From contig CAKMKG010000007.1 in assembly GCA_927441425.1 (NCBI GenBank), positions 62,001 to 126,000 on the forward strand: DNA of 64,000 bases. The letters run 5' to 3'. The notes under the pieces are model-generated. The model searched no databases, had not been told where the DNA came from, and was given only the letters and a program-made list of their open reading frames with translations. Of this stretch, positions 52,753-62,454 are shown one piece after another. Within the stretch, counting starts at the first letter, position 1. The number at the start of each line of letters is the position of its first letter. A program made the position numbers and the translations under genes. The DNA comes from an uncultured Bacillota bacterium. GTDB lineage: Bacteria; Bacillota; Clostridia; Peptostreptococcales; Anaerovoracaceae.

Positions 52753-55068
52753 ATGTTTAAATTGATTGATAACATGAATATCAAGACCAAACTATTTGTT
52801 TTCACTGCATCAATCCTCATTTGTATCATTCTTGTAGCAATTGCGGCCCATTACAATGAATATCGGGATAAACAGAATCAGCTTCAACTGATTGAGCAAA
52901 CCATCAATAGCAATTACGACATGAACATAAAAAGCCAGGTAGACAATGTCATTACTCTGCTGGATGGGGTTTATAAAAAGTATGAATCTGGGGAACTGTC
53001 TCTGGAAGAATCTAAAAAGTTAGGTGCTGATTTGGTAAGAGATCTCAGATATAGTGATGAGGGCTATTTTTGGATTGACACAATAGATGGAGACAATGTA
53101 GTACTACTTGGTTCCAGCGTAGAGGGTACAAATCGCTATGATTTTAGAGATGCCAAAGGAACGCCGGTTTTAAAGAATTTTATAGAGCAGGCAGTACAAT
53201 CCGGAGAAGGATACCAGGACTATTGGTTTCCAAAAGCAAACCAAACCAAACCTTTGATGAAACGAGGCTATGTTAAGCTCTTTGAACCGTTTCACTGGGT
53301 TGTGGGGACCGGAAACTATATAGATGACATCAATAATGTGATTGCTGATAAAAGGCAAGAGGTAAACCAAGCTTTTTTTATTAAAGTCTGGTCGATTTCT
53401 GCTATCTTTTTGTTCATTATAATTTGTACTATTTTATTCGTATTATTGATCGCAAAAAGCATTACGAAGCCATTGCAAAAGACCATTGATTTAGCAAACC
53501 TGATTTCTGACGGTATTCTCGATGTAGAACTCGAAAATGGGGTAAGAGAGAGAAAAGATGAGATTGGTCAACTTGCGACTGCTATTGAAAAGATGAAATA
53601 TGCAATTAAAGAATTAATTGATAAACTGACGGAAAAGGCAGCGATGCTTGAGCTTGAAAAAGAGCTTTTCAGCACTACGTTAAAGTCTATTGGCGACGGT
53701 GTGATTTCTACAGACCAACATGGAAAAATCGTTTTAATGAATACGGTTTCTGAAGGATTAACCGGCTGGAAACAGGAAGAAGCAAGCGGGAAACCTTTTG
53801 AAGAAGTCTTTAATATTATCAATGAAAACACAAGGAAGAAATGTGTTAACCCTGTATCACGGGCTCTCCAGCTTAAGAAAGTAGTAATGCTTGAAAATCA
53901 TACGATTCTAATTACGAAGACAGGCAACGAAATTCCGATCGAAGATAGCGCAGCTCCCATCACCGATAAAAGCGGGCATATCAGTGGTACGGTTTTAGTC
54001 TTCAGGGACACGACTGAAAAAAAAGAAAAACAGCAAAGGATAGAGTATCTCAGTTATCATGATCAATTGACGGGACTTTATAACAGGCATTTCTTTGAAG
54101 AAGAAATAAAACGGCTAGATGTTGACAGAAATCTGCCTTTTTCAATCGCAATGATTGATGTAAATGGTCTTAAGCTTACCAATGATGCTTTTGGGCATGA
54201 AGCTGGAGATCTACTTCTTAAGAGCGTAAGTAAAGTCTTGAAAAATGAATGCAGGACAGATGATATCATTTCAAGAGTGGGAGGCGATGAATTTGTTATA
54301 TTACTGCCAAAATCAAGTCATGCCGAGACAGAATTAATTGTAAAGCGAATCTATAAAGTGATAGAGAGCCAAAAAATTAATAGCATCATTTTGTCTGTAT
54401 CCATTGGATGGGAAACAAAAACCAATTCACATGAAGATATAAAAGAGGTGTATTCGAAGGCGGAAGATTATATGTATCGCAAGAAGATTACAGAGAGCCA
54501 AAGTATGAGGAACCAGACGATAAAAGTCATTATGCACACCCTTCACGAAACCAATTCGCGGGAAAAAATTCATTCGGAACGTGTGAGTAAGTTAAGCCGA
54601 ATCATTGGAGAAGCGATGAAACTGGAAGAGGAAGTGTTAAAAGAACTTGAAATAATAGGTCTCATGCATGACATTGGAAAAATTGCAATCAATAACAACA
54701 TTCTGAATAAACCCGGAAAACTAACAGAAGGGGAATACGAGGAGATTAAAAGGCATCCTGAGATCAGCTATCATATTTTGAAATCGGCAGATGTTTATAC
54801 AAGGCTTGCGGAGTATGTTCTGTCCCATCATGAAAGGTGGGATGGCAAGGGGTATCCGAGAGGGCTCTACGGTGAAGAAACCCCATTTGTTGCACGAATC
54901 ATAGCGGTTGCGGATGCCTATGAGGCAATGACTGCAAACAGACCATATAAAGAAACCTTGTCACATGAAAAAGCCATGGAAGAGTTGAAAAGATGTGCAG
55001 GAACACAGTTTGATCCTGAAATTGTGGATGCATATGAAAAGTATTGCAGTGTGATGAATGATGAGTAG
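52753..55068 (+). CDS. Cache-HAMP-PAS-GGDEF-HD-GYP signalling protein
   Basis: A 771-residue receptor for c-di-GMP signalling. The order is TM (about 12-32), a single Cache domain outside the membrane (with EGYFWIDTIDGDNVVLLG and WVVGTGNYIDD), TM, HAMP (AKSITKPLQKTIDLANL), and PAS (about 295-420, with SIGDGVISTDQHGKIVLMNT). GGDEF follows (DQLTGLYNRHFF, VGGDEFVIL near 509), then HD-GYP (LMHDIGKIAI near 637, HHERWDGKGYP). Both catalytic signatures are intact. The C-terminal 430 residues match the layout of the 35495 protein and suggest duplication. The ligand of the Cache domain is unknown. Confidence 0.92.
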   Translation: MFKLIDNMNIKTKLFVFTASILICIILVAIAAHYNEYRDKQNQLQLIEQTINSNYDMNIKSQVDNVITLLDGVYKKYESGELSLEESKKLGADLVRDLRYSDEGYFWIDTIDGDNVVLLGSSVEGTNRYDFRDAKGTPVLKNFIEQAVQSGEGYQDYWFPKANQTKPLMKRGYVKLFEPFHWVVGTGNYIDDINNVIADKRQEVNQAFFIKVWSISAIFLFIIICTILFVLLIAKSITKPLQKTIDLANLISDGILDVELENGVRERKDEIGQLATAIEKMKYAIKELIDKLTEKAAMLELEKELFSTTLKSIGDGVISTDQHGKIVLMNTVSEGLTGWKQEEASGKPFEEVFNIINENTRKKCVNPVSRALQLKKVVMLENHTILITKTGNEIPIEDSAAPITDKSGHISGTVLVFRDTTEKKEKQQRIEYLSYHDQLTGLYNRHFFEEEIKRLDVDRNLPFSIAMIDVNGLKLTNDAFGHEAGDLLLKSVSKVLKNECRTDDIISRVGGDEFVILLPKSSHAETELIVKRIYKVIESQKINSIILSVSIGWETKTNSHEDIKEVYSKAEDYMYRKKITESQSMRNQTIKVIMHTLHETNSREKIHSERVSKLSRIIGEAMKLEEEVLKELEIIGLMHDIGKIAINNNILNKPGKLTEGEYEEIKRHPEISYHILKSADVYTRLAEYVLSHHERWDGKGYPRGLYGEETPFVARIIAVADAYEAMTANRPYKETLSHEKAMEELKRCAGTQFDPEIVDAYEKYCSVMNDE

Positions 55069-55096
55069 GACCTCAGAAAAGAATGAAATGAACGCA

Positions 55097-55123
55097 AGGA
55101 GTCAGCGCTATCGGTTGACTCCT
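55097..55123 (+). terminator. Hairpin after the Cache/GGDEF gene
   Basis: AGGAGTCA pairs with TGACTCCT, followed by CTTAAATT. It is a weak terminator. Confidence 0.5.
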
Positions 55124-55166
55124 CTTAAATTAGATGAGCGAGAATGCCGGGAAAGAGGGGAACACA

Positions 55167-56108
55167 ATTTTAGAAAATTTTATTCTATCAGTGCAAACAG
55201 TTTTGCCCTTATTTTGTTTGATGTCAATTGGTTTCCTCGTCAGAAAATCCGGGATCTTAAGTGAAGCTGTATTGCCCGACATCAATAAGTTGGTATTTTT
55301 CATTTTTATGCCTCTCCTGTTGTTCTCAAACATTTACGGAACGGAAATTCTGGGCATTGTTCCTGTAAAGCTAATCATCTTTACCCTTTCGACAATTTTA
55401 CTGGTATTTTGTGGAGCGGTCATTTTTTCTATGCTCATCGAGAAGAACAATATGAGCAGGGGCTCCATGATACAGGCAATTTACAGGAGCAACCTTGTCC
55501 TTATGGGAATGCCGCTGGCCGCAAGCATTTACGGTGATGATAATGTGGGCGTGACAGCGGTCATGGTTTCCATTATCGTACCGATTTATAATGTTTTAGC
55601 CGTTATCACACTAGAGGTCTTTCGAGGGAAAGAAATCCAAGTAGGTCGGGTAGTAGGGGGTATCCTCAAGAATCCGCTGATTATTGGAGGCGCTGCAGGG
55701 ATTTTGGCGGCATTGCTGAATATCCGCCTGCCCGTTGTGATGGAGGAAATCATTTCGGATACCGCTGGCGCAGCAACACCAATGGCACTTATCGTTTTAG
55801 GTGCGTCGATTAAATTCTCCAACATTGAACGATGTCGGCGTAATTTGATCATTAGTGTTGCAGCACGACTTGTGGTGGTTCCGGCTTTATGCCTGACCGC
55901 GGGGGCTCTATTCGGTTTCCGCGATATTGAATTTGTGACATTAATCGCCGTTTTTGCTTCGCCCGTTGCAGTTTCCTCCTTTACGATGGCAAATCAAATG
56001 AACAGCGATTCTGATCTGGCAGCTAACAATGTGGCATTTACGTCAGCCTTTGCTTGCCTTACGATCTTTTTCTGGATCTTTCTTTTTAAGCACTTGGGAA
56101 TGTTTTAA
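55167..56108 (+). CDS. AEC family transporter, possible ATT start
   Basis: Auxin-efflux-carrier type permease of 313 residues from 55167, with about ten helices in two inverted halves. An N-terminal GFLVRKSGILSEAVLPDINK, a central YRSNLVLMGMPLAASIYG and a C-terminal DLAANNVAFTSAFACLTIFF are typical. Family members usually begin close to LENFILSVQTVLPLF. A GAGGGG ribosome-binding site lies six bases before an ATT at 55167 in exactly that position. An in-frame ATG at 55134 lacks any site. ATT initiation is rare but known for infC. Substrate is probably an organic acid. Confidence 0.8.
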   Translation: MLENFILSVQTVLPLFCLMSIGFLVRKSGILSEAVLPDINKLVFFIFMPLLLFSNIYGTEILGIVPVKLIIFTLSTILLVFCGAVIFSMLIEKNNMSRGSMIQAIYRSNLVLMGMPLAASIYGDDNVGVTAVMVSIIVPIYNVLAVITLEVFRGKEIQVGRVVGGILKNPLIIGGAAGILAALLNIRLPVVMEEIISDTAGAATPMALIVLGASIKFSNIERCRRNLIISVAARLVVVPALCLTAGALFGFRDIEFVTLIAVFASPVAVSSFTMANQMNSDSDLAANNVAFTSAFACLTIFFWIFLFKHLGMF

Positions 56109-56144
56109 ACTCTGTTTCATTCCTTGTATTTTTTGAGAAAAACA

Positions 56145-56173
56145 TTGCATATTTAACAAACGTTTGCTATGAT
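56145..56173 (+). promoter_or_regulatory. Promoter and operator of the first LacI gene
   Basis: TTGCAT (56145-56150), a 17-bp spacer and TATGAT (56168-56173). CAAACGTTTG (56157-56166), a palindrome of the LacI/CcpA type, fills the spacer, as expected for autorepression. Confidence 0.75.
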
Positions 56174-56203
56174 GGTGTTATTAACTGTAGGGAGATGATT
56201 CCA

Positions 56204-57205
56204 ATGATCACAATTAAAGATGTCGCAAAAGAACTCGGCGTATCCTATTCCTCTATTTCCAGAGCTTTAAATGGAAAAGAGGGTGTAAGCAAAGCAACCA
56301 GGGATAAGATTTTAGAAGCTGCCGAGAGGATGGGTTACCAGCCGAATGACTTGGCCAGAGGGCTGGTCAATAAAATTTCCAATACCGTAGGAGTAATTGT
56401 TCCGGATATCAACAATCCGTTTTTCGGAGAAATTGTTGCGGGAATCATCGATGCATCCAACGAAAATGAGTACAATATCTTCTTGTGTGTCTCAGGATGG
56501 AATCCAAAAATTGAAAAAGAATATTTCAATACCCTACTTAAAAAAAGGGTGGACGGGATTATTCTGAAATCCGCGGGGAAAAATGAAGACTACGATGAAA
56601 TCAAATCACCACTGATGATTATTGAACGATATAGTAAGAAACGCGATAATAATTCTGTCGAAGTCGACAACGAGCTGGGCGGATATCTGGCCACAAAACA
56701 TCTTCTTGACTGCGGATATCGAAACCTTGCATTTATTTTGGGTAAAGAAGATTACTTTGCTTCTCATAGACGTTTGCGAGGTGCAGAGAAGGCACTGAAG
56801 GAAAAGGGCATCCCTTTGAATATGGATTTGGTCATTGAAGGAAATTTCTCCATTGAAGGAGGCCGAAATGCAGCAAAAAAGCTCTTTGAAAGCGGCCATC
56901 CAATCGATGCCGTTTTCGGCATGAACGATCTTATCGGCATGGGCGTTCTCGAATATTGTGATGAATGTAAGATCAATGTTCCCGAAAAAGTAGGCGTCAT
57001 CGGGTATGATAACATTTCCTATGCAGGGCTGCCTCAAATACAGCTTACAACGGTGCACCAGCCGAAATATGAGCTGGGAAAAATGCTCTTTGAAACCTTA
57101 CTGGAGGAGATTCGACAGAAGGATTCCACAAGGCCAACAAAGAAAATTATTTTGAATCCCGAGCTGAAGATCCGCAAGACAACCAGATCGAAGAACGGAA
57201 AGTAA
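56204..57205 (+). CDS. LacI family transcriptional regulator 1
   Basis: A 333-residue repressor. The N-terminal helix-turn-helix is ITIKDVAKELGVSYSSISRA, the hinge includes PNDLARGLVNKISNTVGVIV, and the periplasmic-binding-protein core follows (VPDINNPFFGEIVAG, GMNDLIGMGVLEY). It leads the iolDEG run and probably controls it and itself. The chosen start is spaced nine bases from AGGGAG; an ATG at 56195 touches that site. No promoter is clear between it and iolD, so they may share one mRNA. Confidence 0.93.
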   Translation: MITIKDVAKELGVSYSSISRALNGKEGVSKATRDKILEAAERMGYQPNDLARGLVNKISNTVGVIVPDINNPFFGEIVAGIIDASNENEYNIFLCVSGWNPKIEKEYFNTLLKKRVDGIILKSAGKNEDYDEIKSPLMIIERYSKKRDNNSVEVDNELGGYLATKHLLDCGYRNLAFILGKEDYFASHRRLRGAEKALKEKGIPLNMDLVIEGNFSIEGGRNAAKKLFESGHPIDAVFGMNDLIGMGVLEYCDECKINVPEKVGVIGYDNISYAGLPQIQLTTVHQPKYELGKMLFETLLEEIRQKDSTRPTKKIILNPELKIRKTTRSKNGK

Positions 57206-57256
57206 TTCAGAAAAGACAATCAGTACAACAATAAAGGGTAATCAATGAGGTGTAAA

Positions 57257-59125
57257 ATGATGACAACAATAAAAATGACCATGGCGCAAGCATTATTAAA
57301 GTTTCTTGATAATCAGTATATACAGGCAGATGGCGAAGAAATTAAATTTGTGCAGGGTGTATTAGGAATATTCGGACATGGAATGGTCGTCGGTTTGGGA
57401 GAAGCGCTGGAATCTGGGGACCATGGCTTACGGTTTATACAGGGAAAAAACGAGCAGGGAATGGCACATATCGCCATGGGATTTGCAAAACAGAAAAACA
57501 GAAAGCAAATCATGGCAGTGACAAGCTCAATCGGGCCAGGTGCTTTGAACATGATAACAGCTGCCGGAACTGCAACCGCCAATCGTATTCCGGTACTGTT
57601 TTTGCCATCTGATGCCTATGCCAGCAGACAACCCGACCCGGTGCTGCAGCAGATTGAGCAAACCTATGATTATAATATAACCGCAAACGATGCATTTAAA
57701 GCGGTCAGCAAATATTGGGACCGAGTTGCGAGACCGGAACAGCTGATGACTGCTGCAATCAATGCAATGCGTGTGCTCACCGATCCGTCGGATACGGGAG
57801 CGGTAACCCTTTGCCTGCCGCAAGATGTGCAGGGAGAGGTATATGACTATCCGGCTGAATTCTTTGAAAAGAGAGTTCATTACATGCAGAGAAGAGATAT
57901 CGATCCCGACGCATTGAAGATCGCTGCCGAATTGATTGCATCCAAGAAAAAGCCGTTTATTATCTGTGGAGGTGGCGTAAAATATTCCGATGCGGAGAAG
58001 GAATTGATGGAATTTGCGGAAACCTTCCAAATTCCGTTTGGTGAAACCCAGGCAGGGAAAGGTGCTGTTCTTTTTGATCATCCGATGAACATGGGTGGAG
58101 CCGGTCTGACTGGTGCTTCAGCGGCAAACAAGCTGGCCCAGGAAGCGGATCTCATCATCGGGATCGGCACAAAGCTAAACGACTTTTGTACCTGCTCGAA
58201 ATGGCTGTACCAGAATGATGATGTATCGATGATGACCATCAATCTCAACAGCTTTGACGCATATAAAATGAATGCCTTCCCTGTGCTGGCAGACGCCAAG
58301 CTGGCCTTGAAGGCACTGACCAAGGCACTCAAAGACATGAAATATCACAGCGCCTATCAGAATGAAATCACCGCAGCCAGACAGGAGTGGGATCAGGAAG
58401 TGGATCGTCTGTATTCACTGGAAAATGAGAACGGGCTGGTACAATCCCGCATTCTAGGAGAACTGAACGAAAAGCTTATTGAGAACAGCGGCATCATCGT
58501 TGCGGCTTCGGGAAGCCTGCCAAGCGACGTGCAAAGAGTGTGGAGATGCAGAGACCATGGAGTATACCATGTGGAATATGGTTTCTCCTGTATGGGTTAT
58601 GAAGTTGCTGCAGCCGTCGGTGTAAAGATGGCTGAGCCGGATCGTGAGGTTTATGTGCTCTTGGGAGACGGAAGCTTCAATATGCTTCACTCCGAATTCA
58701 TCACAAGCCTGCAGGAGGGGTTGAAGATTAACGTTGTCCTCCTTGACAACCACGGCTTCCAATGCATCCACAACCTGCAGAGAAGTCAGGGAATCCCGAG
58801 CTTCGGCAATGAATACAGAAAAAGAGAAGCAGAGACCAACCGGCTGACGGGAGATTATCTGGAAATTGATTATGGGATGGTCGCTCGTGGTTACGGAGGA
58901 AACGGGTATTCCGCAAAGACCGCCGCAGAGTTGGAACAGAGCTTCAAAGAGCTGAAAGAAAGCAAGGTCAGCGCTGTTATCGATATTAAAACATTGCCGG
59001 GAACCATGACCGACGGATACAATGCATGGTGGAGAGTGGGTACCGCCCAAATCTCAAAGCATGCCTCCGTAGAGGCGGCAGCCAGAGATATCAAGGTCCA
59101 TGTGGATCAGGCAAGAAAGTACTAA
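57257..59125 (+). CDS. iolD: 3D-(3,5/4)-trihydroxycyclohexane-1,2-dione hydrolase
   Basis: A thiamine-diphosphate enzyme that opens the ring of the inositol-derived diketone to 5-deoxyglucuronate. An N-terminal PYR domain ([20 protein letters not shown] with [19 protein letters not shown]), a central domain, and a C-terminal PP domain ([20 protein letters not shown]) with the GDG ThDP motif are present. Length is 622 residues, as in IolD. An ATG run at 57257 follows GAGGTG. Next in the run is iolE. Confidence 0.96.
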   Translation: MMTTIKMTMAQALLKFLDNQYIQADGEEIKFVQGVLGIFGHGMVVGLGEALESGDHGLRFIQGKNEQGMAHIAMGFAKQKNRKQIMAVTSSIGPGALNMITAAGTATANRIPVLFLPSDAYASRQPDPVLQQIEQTYDYNITANDAFKAVSKYWDRVARPEQLMTAAINAMRVLTDPSDTGAVTLCLPQDVQGEVYDYPAEFFEKRVHYMQRRDIDPDALKIAAELIASKKKPFIICGGGVKYSDAEKELMEFAETFQIPFGETQAGKGAVLFDHPMNMGGAGLTGASAANKLAQEADLIIGIGTKLNDFCTCSKWLYQNDDVSMMTINLNSFDAYKMNAFPVLADAKLALKALTKALKDMKYHSAYQNEITAARQEWDQEVDRLYSLENENGLVQSRILGELNEKLIENSGIIVAASGSLPSDVQRVWRCRDHGVYHVEYGFSCMGYEVAAAVGVKMAEPDREVYVLLGDGSFNMLHSEFITSLQEGLKINVVLLDNHGFQCIHNLQRSQGIPSFGNEYRKREAETNRLTGDYLEIDYGMVARGYGGNGYSAKTAAELEQSFKELKESKVSAVIDIKTLPGTMTDGYNAWWRVGTAQISKHASVEAAARDIKVHVDQARKY

Positions 59126-59156
59126 GTTGAATTTATATAAAAGGATGGTAATCAAT

Positions 59157-60053
59157 ATGGAAAACAAGAGAATTCGGGTAGGAATTGCGCCAATCGGCTG
59201 GACCAACGATGACCTGCCGGATCTGGGCAGCGAAAACACCTTTGAGCAGTGCGTCAGCGAAATGGCGCTTGCGGGCTTCAAGGGCTGCGAAGTGGGGAAC
59301 AAGTATCCCAGAGACACAAAGGTACTGAAGAAAGCGCTTGCGCTGCGTGGAATAGAAATCTGTAATGCTTGGTTCAGCGCATGCTTTACAACAAAACCGG
59401 AAGCTGAGGTTCTGAAGGAATTTGTTGAGCACAGAGATTTTCTTTTTGAGATGGGTGCGAAAGTCATCGGTGCTGCCGAAGTCGGTAACAGCATTCAGGG
59501 GCTGGATGAACCGATCTTTGATGCAAAGCCGGTTTATACGGAGGAGCAGTGGGAAAAGGTTGTAAGAGGCTATAACAAAATGGCTGACTTGGCGGAAGAA
59601 AAGGGCATGAAGCTTTCCTGCCATCACCATATGGGCACAGGCGTTCAGACCATGGAAGAAATTGACCGATTCATGGAAAGCACACAGGATAATGTGTATC
59701 TGCTGTATGATTCCGGTCACATCTATTATTCCGAAGGAAATTACGAATCCTGTCTTACCCTTCTGAAAAAATATATTGACCGAATCGCACATGTTCATTT
59801 AAAGGACGTAAGACCTGAGTTCATTGAAAAGGTTAGAATAGATAAATTAAGCTTTTTAGACGGTGTTCGTGCCGGTACCTTTACGGTCCCGGGAGATGGT
59901 GCCATCGATTTTGCTCCGATCTTCAAGCTTATCAATGAAAGCAAGTTTGAAGGCTGGATGGTCGTGGAAGCGGAACAGGATCCGGCAAAGGCAAATCCGT
60001 TGGAGTATGCCTTAAAAGCCAGAAAATATATCGAAGAGAATTCCGGACTATAG
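59157..60053 (+). CDS. iolE: Inosose dehydratase
   Basis: Dehydrates 2-keto-myo-inositol to the diketone used by IolD. A 298-residue TIM barrel of the sugar isomerase/epimerase type. It carries [15 protein letters not shown] at the N terminus, [20 protein letters not shown] with metal ligands, [19 protein letters not shown] and a C-terminal [16 protein letters not shown]. The frame is open upstream, but conservation starts at 59157 after AAGGATGG. It is 31 bases after iolD. Confidence 0.95.
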   Translation: MENKRIRVGIAPIGWTNDDLPDLGSENTFEQCVSEMALAGFKGCEVGNKYPRDTKVLKKALALRGIEICNAWFSACFTTKPEAEVLKEFVEHRDFLFEMGAKVIGAAEVGNSIQGLDEPIFDAKPVYTEEQWEKVVRGYNKMADLAEEKGMKLSCHHHMGTGVQTMEEIDRFMESTQDNVYLLYDSGHIYYSEGNYESCLTLLKKYIDRIAHVHLKDVRPEFIEKVRIDKLSFLDGVRAGTFTVPGDGAIDFAPIFKLINESKFEGWMVVEAEQDPAKANPLEYALKARKYIEENSGL

Positions 60054-60077
60054 GATTGATTTGAGGGGAGAAAGAGA

Positions 60078-61094
60078 ATGGACAAGAAATTAAAGGTTGG
60101 TATCATCGGTACCGGCAGAATCGGAAAGGTTCATACTATGAGTATCATGAACCAGCTTCCGCAGGTGGAAATCAAGGGTGTTACAGACATTTTTCTGGAT
60201 CAGGCCAGAGAATGGGCAGCACAGACAGGCATCCAAACAGTTTATAATGATTATAAAGATCTGATCGCAGATCCTGAAATTGATGCGGTTCTGGTTTGTT
60301 CCTCAACAGATACCCACGCGGATATCGCCATCGCGGCGGCCAACGCCGGAAAGCACGTTTTCTGCGAAAAGCCCGTTGATCTTTCCATCGAAAAGGTTGA
60401 GGCTGTAATCGATGCAGCTAAGAAAGCCGGAGTGAAGCTGCAGATCGGCTTCAACAGAAGATTCGACCACAATTTCCGCAAGGTTAAGGAACTGATAGAA
60501 AATGGAACCATTGGAGATTTGCAGATTTTGAAAATTACATCCAGGGATCCTTCTCCACCTCCAATCGAATATGTGAAGGTATCCGGCGGTATCTTTATGG
60601 ATATGACCATTCATGATTTTGACATGGGGAGATTCCTTACGGGAAGTGAAGCAGAGGAAATCTATGTTGCAGCGGCCTGTATGGTAGACCCAGCAATCGG
60701 AGAAGCCGGGGATGTGGATACCGCGCTCATAACCATTCGCTTCAAGAACGGTGCTATTTGTGTCATCGACAACTCAAGAAAAGCTGCCTATGGCTATGAC
60801 CAGAGAGTAGAAGCCTTCGGTTCCAAGGGAAAAGTTGAAATCACAAATGATTATCCTTCCACCGCAGTATGGAGTACCGAAACCGGAGTATACAGCGAAA
60901 AGCCGCTTTACTTCTTCCTGGAACGATATATGGATTCCTTCGTGGAAGAGATGAAGCAGTTTGTCAATGCCTTGATCAATAACACAGATACCCCTGTGAC
61001 AGGTTTTGACGGCCTGCAGCCGATCAAACTGGGACTTGCGGCAAGAAAGTCCGTTGCAGAGGGAAGACCTGTTAAATTAAGCGAAATTGAATAA
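60078..61094 (+). CDS. iolG: Inositol 2-dehydrogenase
   Basis: An NAD-dependent Gfo/Idh/MocA oxidoreductase that oxidises myo-inositol to 2-keto-myo-inositol. The Rossmann motif GIIGTGRIGKVH is at the N terminus, the catalytic Lys is in FCEKPVDLS, and FMDMTIHDFDMGRF carries the catalytic Asp/His. Length is 338 residues. Its start follows GAGGGGAGAAAGAG. It ends the iolDEG run, so the order here is reversed relative to the reaction order. Confidence 0.95.
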   Translation: MDKKLKVGIIGTGRIGKVHTMSIMNQLPQVEIKGVTDIFLDQAREWAAQTGIQTVYNDYKDLIADPEIDAVLVCSSTDTHADIAIAAANAGKHVFCEKPVDLSIEKVEAVIDAAKKAGVKLQIGFNRRFDHNFRKVKELIENGTIGDLQILKITSRDPSPPPIEYVKVSGGIFMDMTIHDFDMGRFLTGSEAEEIYVAAACMVDPAIGEAGDVDTALITIRFKNGAICVIDNSRKAAYGYDQRVEAFGSKGKVEITNDYPSTAVWSTETGVYSEKPLYFFLERYMDSFVEEMKQFVNALINNTDTPVTGFDGLQPIKLGLAARKSVAEGRPVKLSEIE

Positions 61095-61132
61095 TAGCAA
61101 CAGAGATTAGAACAAGATAGATGCATAGATCT

Positions 61133-61170
61133 TCGCCGGCAATTTGTTTCGCAAATAGTCGGCGATTTTT
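61133..61170 (+). terminator. Terminator after iolG
   Basis: TCGCCG (61133-61138) pairs with CGGCGA (61160-61165), and an inner ATTTG with CAAAT. TTTTT follows. The left strand matches the repeat-like segment in the carD leader. Confidence 0.85.
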
Positions 61171-61194
61171 ATGTATGGAACAGATCGGCTTACG

Positions 61195-61225
61195 ATTGAA
61201 TTTCGATAAAGTGAACAAATTCAAT
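61195..61225 (+). promoter_or_regulatory. Inverted repeat upstream of the second LacI gene
   Basis: ATTGAATTT (61195-61203) and AAATTCAAT (61217-61225) are perfect 9-base arms. A TAAAAT -10-like box lies at about 61248-61253, but no good -35 is seen. It is a candidate operator. Confidence 0.5.
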
Positions 61226-61291
61226 AGCGTAATTGGATGTTTTTGTGTAAAATAGAGGTAACTATTTCAAAAGAAGTTCGCTGGAGGCAAA

Positions 61292-62347
61292 ATGACTGGA
61301 ATCAAAGAAGTGGCAAGGAAAGCCGGAGTATCGATTTCCACCGTATCCAATGTAATGAATGAAACAAAGCCTGTGAGCCCTGCATTGAAGGCGCGGGTCA
61401 TGGAAGCGATCGAGGCGCTGCAGTATGAAGTGAATCCTGTTGGCAGAGGCTTGAAGAGTAATAAAACCAATCAGGTTGGCGTTATCGTGCCGTCCTTCAA
61501 TCAGGTTTATTTCCCGGCCGTTTTACAAGGGATCCATGAAGCCGGGATCAAATACGGGTACACCATACTGGTTTTTGAAACCAATGGAGATGTTGAACTG
61601 GAAAAGCAGCATGTGAGATTTCTGCAGCACTCCTGGACCGACGGGATTCTTCTTGCTTCCTATGCCAACAAGGAAAATATTTCAGACAGAAAGTATATCC
61701 GGTCCTTGCTGGACACCGGCAGCAGAAAGAAAGAGATCCCCGTGGTGTCTCTGGAAAATGTTTTGGATCCGGGAATCGACTCCGTTATCATTGATAACAA
61801 GAAAGCAGCATCAATTGCGGTTAACCACTTGGTCTCATTGGGACACAGGACCATTGCCCACATTGCTGCGCCTTTGCGGTTTCAAATCGGGATTCTCCGT
61901 TTGGAAGGGTTTCGGGAAGCGATGAAGCATGCCGGCCTACCGGTGGATGAGGACCTGATCGTAGAGGGGGATTATTCTCCCATCAGCGGGTACAGGTCTA
62001 TGAAGGATCTTCTGAAAAAGGGCAAGGAGTTTACAGCAGTATTTGCAGGCAACGATCAGATGGGGATCGGCGTCATCCGAGCTTTGCTGGACGAGGGGCA
62101 TCGGATCCCCGAGGATGTTGCGGTGATCGGAATTGACAACAACTTTCCCTCCACATTGATCACACCGTCCCTTTCCAGCGTGAATCTTCCCAAATATGAG
62201 CTTGGATACCAGGCGATGCGTCTGCTGAATGAGCGGATGAGAGAACCGAAAAGGCCAAGATGCGTGATCACGCTGGATTCAGAGCTGGTTGTTAGGAAAT
62301 CCACCAGCAAAGATGGCAGCGGCGACTGGAATTTGAATGGCTGGTAA
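61292..62347 (+). CDS. LacI family transcriptional regulator 2
   Basis: A 351-residue repressor with helix-turn-helix GIKEVARKAGVSISTVSNVM and a sugar-binding core (VGVIVPSFNQVYFPAVLQGI, FAGNDQMGIGVIRAL). It lies between the iolDEG run and the convergent Gfo/Idh gene and probably controls the latter or the region beyond. A GGAGGCAAA ribosome-binding site precedes the start. It differs from LacI 1 in its recognition helix, so it should bind a different site. Confidence 0.93.
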   Translation: MTGIKEVARKAGVSISTVSNVMNETKPVSPALKARVMEAIEALQYEVNPVGRGLKSNKTNQVGVIVPSFNQVYFPAVLQGIHEAGIKYGYTILVFETNGDVELEKQHVRFLQHSWTDGILLASYANKENISDRKYIRSLLDTGSRKKEIPVVSLENVLDPGIDSVIIDNKKAASIAVNHLVSLGHRTIAHIAAPLRFQIGILRLEGFREAMKHAGLPVDEDLIVEGDYSPISGYRSMKDLLKKGKEFTAVFAGNDQMGIGVIRALLDEGHRIPEDVAVIGIDNNFPSTLITPSLSSVNLPKYELGYQAMRLLNERMREPKRPRCVITLDSELVVRKSTSKDGSGDWNLNGW

Positions 62348-62356
62348 TCAAAATAA

Positions 62357-62397
62357 AAAGCCCAACGGATTGCTTACATAGCAACGCGTTGAGCTTT
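62357..62397 (-). terminator. Terminator of the minus-strand Gfo/Idh gene
   Basis: AAAGC and CAACG pair with CGTTG and GCTTT, with a small inner GCT/AGC. On the minus strand it is followed by TTTTTATTTT. Confidence 0.8.
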
Positions 62398-62424
62398 AAA
62401 TTGATAGGGTAATTGAATGCAATG

Positions 62425-62454
62425 GCAGTCTTCTGAAGGAGACTGCTATTTTAT
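62425..62454 (+). terminator. Terminator of the second LacI gene
   Basis: GCAGTCTTC-tgaa-GGAGACTGC (one G-U), followed by TATTTTATTT on the plus strand. It reaches into the last codons of the convergent gene. Confidence 0.7.
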
